17,487 nucleotides of DNA, taken from contig JACCSZ010000338.1 in the NCBI GenBank assembly GCA_013812695.1, positions 1 to 17,487 on the forward strand. Reading direction: 5' to 3'. Source of the stretch: Gemmatimonadales bacterium. GTDB lineage: Bacteria; Gemmatimonadota; Gemmatimonadetes; Gemmatimonadales; GWC2-71-9. Below, piece after piece: positions 14,386 through 17,487 of the stretch. Position numbers and translations under genes: made by a program. The notes beneath the pieces are model-generated. The model worked only from the letters and a program-made list of their open reading frames with translations, was not told the origin of the DNA and did no database searches. How positions within the stretch are numbered: the first letter of the stretch is position 1; every line of letters starts with the position of its first letter.

Positions 14386-15416
14386 GAGCGCCGCCGGCGC
14401 CGCTCACGCGCGATCGCCTGCTGCTGCTCACCCAGCGGATGAAGGCCAGCCGGGTCGTGGTGGTGGGCGACATCATGCTCGACCGCTACCTCATCGGCGA
14501 GACCGAGCGGCTGAGTCCGGAGGCGCCGGTGCCGGTCGTGAGCGTGCGTGAGCGCCATGCCGCGCTCGGAGGCGCCGCCAACGTGGCCGCCAATGTGGCG
14601 GCGCTCGGAGCCCGCTGCCTCCTGGTGGGTGCCGTCGGCGACGACGTCGACGGCGCCTCGATCCGGCAGGAGCTCGCGGTGGCGCGACTCGAGGACCGCT
14701 TCGTGATGACGGTGGCGGGACGGCCGACGACGTCCAAGACCCGCATCATCGCGCGTTCCCAGCAGATCGTGCGCATCGACGACGAGGTCGAGACCCTGCT
14801 CGACGGGCCCGACCTCGAGCGGCTGGTCCGCATCGCACGGGACGCGCTGGCCGACGCCGATGCCCTCCTGCTCGAGGACTACAACAAGGGCGCGCTGCCA
14901 CCCGCGTTGATCGCCGTGGTCATGGAGATCGCCCGGCGACGCGGCATTCCGATCGTGGTCGACCCCAAGTTCCGCCAGTTCTTCGAGTACGCGGGGGCCA
15001 CGGTCTTCAAGCCCAACCGGCGCGAGCTCGAGTCCGCGCTCGGCGCGGCCGTGGATCTGCAGAACGGCAACGCTTTGCCCGAGGTGCTGGCGCGCCTGAA
15101 GGTGGACAACCTGCTGGTGACGCTCGGGGCGGAGGGGATGGTGCTGGTGATGAAGGATGGCAGCACGACTCACATCCCGAGCATCGCCCGCGACATCTAC
15201 GACGTCTCCGGCGCGGGCGATACCGTCACGGCCTGGATGGGATCGGCGCTCGCGGCGGGCGCGTCGGTGCGCGAGGCGGCGCAGCTGGCGAACTATGCGG
15301 CCGGGGTGGAGGTCGGCAAGACGGGGGTGGCGACGGTGTCGCCCGAGGAAGTCCTGGCGGTGCACGAGGAGCGCTACGATCAGATCGGACGGCTCCGGCG
15401 GGGCGGGCTCATCTAG
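14382..15416 (+). CDS. rfaE1: D-glycero-beta-D-manno-heptose-7-phosphate kinase (RfaE1 / HldE N-terminal type)
   Basis: This PfkB-family sugar kinase (344 residues) closely resembles the N-terminal domain of HldE, which phosphorylates heptose-7-phosphate at C1 on the way to ADP-heptose for LPS core. Diagnostic stretches are VVGDIMLDRYLIG (27-39), RLSPEAPVPVV (43-53), GGAANVAANVAALG (63-76), EDYNKG (165-170), VDPK (193-196), KPNRRE (210-215), and the PfkB signature DVSGAGDTV (274-282) with catalytic base D280. The nucleotidyltransferase half of HldE is absent, so a separate RfaE2-type gene is expected elsewhere. The gene is coupled to the Wzi-like gene, fitting a shared envelope role. A few PfkB kinases act on other sugars, but SPEAPVPVV strongly favours heptose. 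The first 20 residues form a short extra leader. Confidence 0.9.
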   Translation: MRAPPAPLTRDRLLLLTQRMKASRVVVVGDIMLDRYLIGETERLSPEAPVPVVSVRERHAALGGAANVAANVAALGARCLLVGAVGDDVDGASIRQELAVARLEDRFVMTVAGRPTTSKTRIIARSQQIVRIDDEVETLLDGPDLERLVRIARDALADADALLLEDYNKGALPPALIAVVMEIARRRGIPIVVDPKFRQFFEYAGATVFKPNRRELESALGAAVDLQNGNALPEVLARLKVDNLLVTLGAEGMVLVMKDGSTTHIPSIARDIYDVSGAGDTVTAWMGSALAAGASVREAAQLANYAAGVEVGKTGVATVSPEEVLAVHEERYDQIGRLRRGGLI

Positions 15417-15481
15417 CGGCTCAGGGGGCGCGGCAGCGGGGGCAACGACGTACCGAGCCGCCGCCTTGCGCCGACCCCCGG

Positions 15482-16540
15482 CTACCCCACCCCCGTCCCG
15501 AACGCCAGCCACACCCTCCAGCACTCCCGCGTCGCCTCGACGTGCTCCCGCAGCAGGTGCGCGCCTTCGACGTGCTCGGCCGCCAGCTCGACCACGCCCG
15601 CATGGTGCATCCGGAGCTGGAGCAACTCGGCACACTCGGTCTTGGCCACTTCGGCCAGCCGTTCCTTGCCCCAGGAATTCCGCGCGCCCACGCCGCTCTG
15701 CGTCAGAAACCCGAGCAGGTCGCGCCGGGTCCAGGTGCCGACCCAGCCATCGAGGTCGGTGGCCGGGACGACGATCCCAGTCGCGAGGATCAGCCGGGAC
15801 GACACGGTGACGTCGAGGCCTCGCTTCCGGGTATCGTAGCGGCTCAGGCTGGCGAGGGTCTTCGGAACGTGGGGATGGGCGCTCAGGTGGCGGATGGCAT
15901 CGACGGCGTGAGCGCGGGCACCGAGCGGCAGGGTCAGCAACAGCTCGAGGAGCCGCCGGAGTGCCGGCTTCTCGGGAGGCGCGACCATCGGGAGGCTGTC
16001 GGCCTCGAGTAGCGGCCAGGCAGCCCAGTAGCTCATCTCCTTCGCCATCTCCTGCACGAACTCGTTCCGGGCCTCGATGAGTTCGGCTTCCTTGCAGACG
16101 GCCAGCGCATGGGGCGCCATGACCGACGCGACGAAGTCCGCGGCTTCGCCCGTCATGATGAACCCCGAGAAGCCTTCGTGCACGGCCAGCATGACGAGCA
16201 CGACCCGCAAGTCCAGGTAGGCGGCCTCGTTCCCGTCCTGGAGATAGCGGTCGAGCGGCGTCGTTAGGATGCGATGCGCCAGCTGGCCATACTGGGCTCT
16301 GAGGCGCTCGGCGCTCTCCCCGAGCCCGGGATTGGCTTCTCGTACCCGGTAGAGGTACTCGCTCAGCGCCTCCACGTCCTGGCGGGCGGAACGATCCTGA
16401 AGCCAGGGCGAGAAGTCGGCGCAGGGCACGCAGCTGGCGGGGGCATGCGTGCGCGACAGGCAAGGGTAATCGGGATGGCCCTGTCCGGCCGCAAAGGCCA
16501 ACAGGTCCGGCTCGGGCATCGGCAGCAGCGAAGTCGTCAT
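15482..16540 (-). CDS. uncharacterised 352-residue protein with a Cys/His cluster
   Basis: I do not recognise this family. The coding character looks real: no stops over 1 kb, balanced amino-acid use with leucine/alanine-rich amphipathic helices, and overlapping frames that look like shadows. Near the N-terminus C27, H32, C37 and C40 (CLSRTHAPASCVPC) form a possible zinc- or cluster-binding site. The middle (about 50-235) is mostly helical (for example LRVVLVMLAVHEGFSGFIM, EFVQEMAKEMSYWAAWPLL), with no signal peptide or clear transmembrane segment, so it is probably cytoplasmic. The last third has GWVGTWTRRDLLGFL (265-279) and NSWGKERLAEVAKTECAELLQLR (from 288). ATG at 16540 is preferred; an in-frame TTG at 16561 and an ATG eight residues inside are alternatives. 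It is a single gene convergent with the kinase gene. The length and helical character recall Zn-binding peptidase-like or HEAT-like proteins, but nothing supports either. Confidence 0.7.
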   Translation of the reverse strand: MTTSLLPMPEPDLLAFAAGQGHPDYPCLSRTHAPASCVPCADFSPWLQDRSARQDVEALSEYLYRVREANPGLGESAERLRAQYGQLAHRILTTPLDRYLQDGNEAAYLDLRVVLVMLAVHEGFSGFIMTGEAADFVASVMAPHALAVCKEAELIEARNEFVQEMAKEMSYWAAWPLLEADSLPMVAPPEKPALRRLLELLLTLPLGARAHAVDAIRHLSAHPHVPKTLASLSRYDTRKRGLDVTVSSRLILATGIVVPATDLDGWVGTWTRRDLLGFLTQSGVGARNSWGKERLAEVAKTECAELLQLRMHHAGVVELAAEHVEGAHLLREHVEATRECWRVWLAFGTGVG

Positions 16541-16843
16541 GGCAGCTCGGGACAGATCCAAGGCGTCCCGCGGATTGGGGGACCCCGATCAAGCTTTCGC
16601 CATGGGCGGCTTAGGGCAAGGGGGCGGTCGGGTTGGGAGGGAGAGGCCGGGCAGACGAACGGACCCGGCGCAACTGGCGACGAGGGGCTCGAGCTCCCCA
16701 ATCACGCCGAGCCATACATACCCGATCCACGGGAACCGGCGGGCGGCGGGCTCAGCCCCGACGAGGAGCGGACTCCATGTCGTTGGCGCTAAGAACGATC
16801 GTCCTTGGCTGGTTCTCGCTTGGCTTGTGACCCCGGGATGGGT

Positions 16844-16865
16844 GCTCACTGACGCTCCAGTGAGC
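16844..16865 (+). promoter_or_regulatory. perfect 8-bp stem-loop upstream of the lipoprotein gene
   Basis: GCTCACTG (16844-16851) and CAGTGAGC (16858-16865) form a perfect stem around the loop ACGCTC. An outer GGGTG/CACCC pairing (16840-16844 region with 16871-16875) could extend it imperfectly. No T-run follows, so it is not a standard intrinsic terminator. It lies 87 bases before the lipoprotein ATG, and could be an operator or a 5' leader structure. Confidence 0.5.
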
Positions 16866-16938
16866 CCTGTCACCCACCGCCGGCGCGCTAGGCGTTATCG
16901 TCCTCCGACAGCTTCGACCCCATCCACGCTGGACACCC

Positions 16939-16944
16939 AGGAGG
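16939..16944 (+). promoter_or_regulatory. strong Shine-Dalgarno of the lipoprotein gene
   Basis: AGGAGG lies eight bases before the ATG at 16953. It is the best ribosome site in the window, in contrast to the weak or missing sites of most genes here, and it fixes the start of the small lipoprotein at the head of its signal peptide. Confidence 0.85.
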
Positions 16945-16952
16945 AAGCGGAT

Positions 16953-17483
16953 ATGAGAGCCATGGCCTGCGCCGCGGCTGCGCTGATGTTCGCCTTGACC
17001 ACCGCCTGCAAGGACCGGGATCGAGAGGATACCTCGAACCGCGTGGAGAACGCCGCCGAGGAGGCCGGGCAGGACGTTCGTGAAGGCGCCGAGGATGTTG
17101 GCGAGACTGCCCGTGAGGGCGCCAGGGACGCTGGCAACCGGGTGGAGAAAACTGCCGACGATGTGCGCGAATCCTCATACGCCACTCGCGACGAGTTCCG
17201 CAGCGATGTGCGCGAGCGGCTCGACCAGATGGACAAGGAGCTCGTCCAGCTCGAGCGCGACACCAAGTCCGGCGCGACCCAGGCTCGCCGGGAGGCCGTC
17301 GCCGCGGCGCGTACCGCCCGGCAGTCGGTTGGCCGGCACGTCGAGCGGTTGGGCAATGCGACCGCGAGCAACTGGGAAGAACTGAAGGACCGGGTCAGCG
17401 CTTCGATCGATTCGGTGGACCGGCAGCTCCGCGCTCTGCGCCCGGACGCCAAGCCGATGGGAGGTACCGGCGGCCCCAGCTGA
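16953..17483 (+). CDS. small lipoprotein with 11-residue amphipathic repeats
   Basis: The 176-residue product begins with a lipoprotein signal (MRAMACAAAALMFALTTAC) giving a probable lipidated C19; position -3 is Thr, a mild departure from the LAGC-type lipobox. The mature part is highly charged and predicted almost wholly helical. Residues 30-73 form four tandem 11-mers with period-11 spacing (RVENAAEEAGQ, DVREGAEDVGE, TAREGARDAGN, RVEKTADDVRE), with Ala always at repeat position 6 and V/A at 2 and 9; weaker 11-residue register continues to about residue 110. This resembles LEA group 3 or apolipoprotein-like amphipathic helices. A membrane-anchored stress or envelope-stabilising role is possible but not shown. 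It has a strong Shine-Dalgarno and stands alone, ending four bases before the window edge. No named family is claimed. Confidence 0.8.
   Translation: MRAMACAAAALMFALTTACKDRDREDTSNRVENAAEEAGQDVREGAEDVGETAREGARDAGNRVEKTADDVRESSYATRDEFRSDVRERLDQMDKELVQLERDTKSGATQARREAVAAARTARQSVGRHVERLGNATASNWEELKDRVSASIDSVDRQLRALRPDAKPMGGTGGPS
17040..17171 (+). repeat. four tandem 11-codon repeats
   Basis: These 132 bases encode residues 30-73 of the lipoprotein as four consecutive 33-base units. Similarity is clear at the protein level (invariant Ala at position 6, hydrophobic 2 and 9, acidic or basic residues at 7-8) and partial at the DNA level, suggesting old internal duplication under selection for an amphipathic helix rather than recent slippage. 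Confidence 0.75.
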
Positions 17484-17487
17484 TCCG

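Larger units (their letters stand above)
16541..16952. other. 412-base gene-free stretch with a strong hairpin
   Basis: This region separates the divergent 352-residue protein gene and the lipoprotein gene. No convincing coding sequence is visible: frames crossing it are rich in Pro/Arg/Gly, and the plus-strand frame entering the lipoprotein gene is open only by chance. A 17-codon hydrophobic frame (MSLALRTIVLGWFSLGL, near 16777-16830) exists but has no ribosome site and is not claimed. The only strong structure is the 8-bp hairpin at 16844-16865. Promoters for both genes should lie here but no clear boxes were recognised. Confidence 0.5.

Noticed and set aside
15417..15481. Intrinsic terminator between the convergent kinase and 352-residue protein genes
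   Set aside because: The 65 bases are GC-rich with short direct rather than inverted matches (GGCTC twice) and no T-run; no stable stem was found.
13950..16592. 880-codon minus-strand open frame covering the Wzi-like and kinase genes
   Set aside because: Its composition is shadow-like and it is contradicted by the motif-complete RfaE1-type kinase and signal-peptide-bearing barrel protein on the plus strand.
16539..16952. Upstream extension of the lipoprotein frame (314 codons in total)
   Set aside because: A lipoprotein signal with an AGGAGG site eight bases before 16953 gives a much better start; the upstream part has no recognisable protein features.
1..17487. tRNA, rRNA, CRISPR array, IS transposase or prophage genes
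   Set aside because: No cloverleaf, rRNA core, regularly spaced repeats, DDE/HUH transposase or phage protein was recognised; the only mobile-looking structure is the GIY-YIG unit.

Overview
The window looks like a chromosomal stretch of a very GC-rich Gram-negative bacterium. A heptose-7-phosphate kinase and a predicted outer-membrane barrel protein point to an LPS-type envelope. Gene content, GTG/ATGA start-stop overlaps and composition suit a Gemmatimonadota-like organism; that assignment is from general impression, not from a database search. Most of the DNA is ordinary housekeeping.

Layout, left to right. (1) yqeY-mutS2 on the minus strand (5-2916), start and stop codons overlapping. 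(2) A short mobile-looking unit at 3141-3507: two 27-bp inverted repeats (26/27 identical) enclosing a plus-strand GIY-YIG nuclease gene whose last codons and stop lie inside the right repeat. (3) A tight minus-strand operon hemW-hrcA-dnaJ-prmA-rsmE-HIT (8776 down to 3562). It resembles the hrcA-grpE-dnaK-dnaJ-prmA-rsmE order of Firmicutes, but grpE and dnaK are missing and no CIRCE operator is visible. (4) A second minus-strand operon, class 3 asparaginase - double CMD-domain protein - obg - dprA (12758 down to 8901). (5) A divergent plus-strand pair, a Wzi-like outer-membrane protein and an RfaE1-type kinase (12880-15416), joined by an ATGA overlap. (6) An unrecognised 352-residue minus-strand protein with a Cys/His cluster (15482-16540). 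(7) A 412-bp gene-free stretch with a strong hairpin. (8) A small plus-strand lipoprotein with 11-residue repeats (16953-17483).

How the genes work together. The hrcA operon couples a heat-shock repressor and a DnaK co-chaperone to translation-related methyltransferases (PrmA on ribosomal protein L11, RsmE on 16S rRNA). Obg is a ribosome-assembly GTPase, and DprA and MutS2 handle DNA. The plus-strand pair is plausibly for surface polysaccharide.

The least ordinary signal is the GIY-YIG gene boxed by REP-like inverted repeats, together with a diverged solo copy of the same repeat about 9.3 kb away (12804-12837). This suggests a repeat family linked to a small GIY-YIG protein, analogous in logic to REP/RAYT systems. 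No tRNA, rRNA, CRISPR array, known IS transposase or prophage gene was seen.
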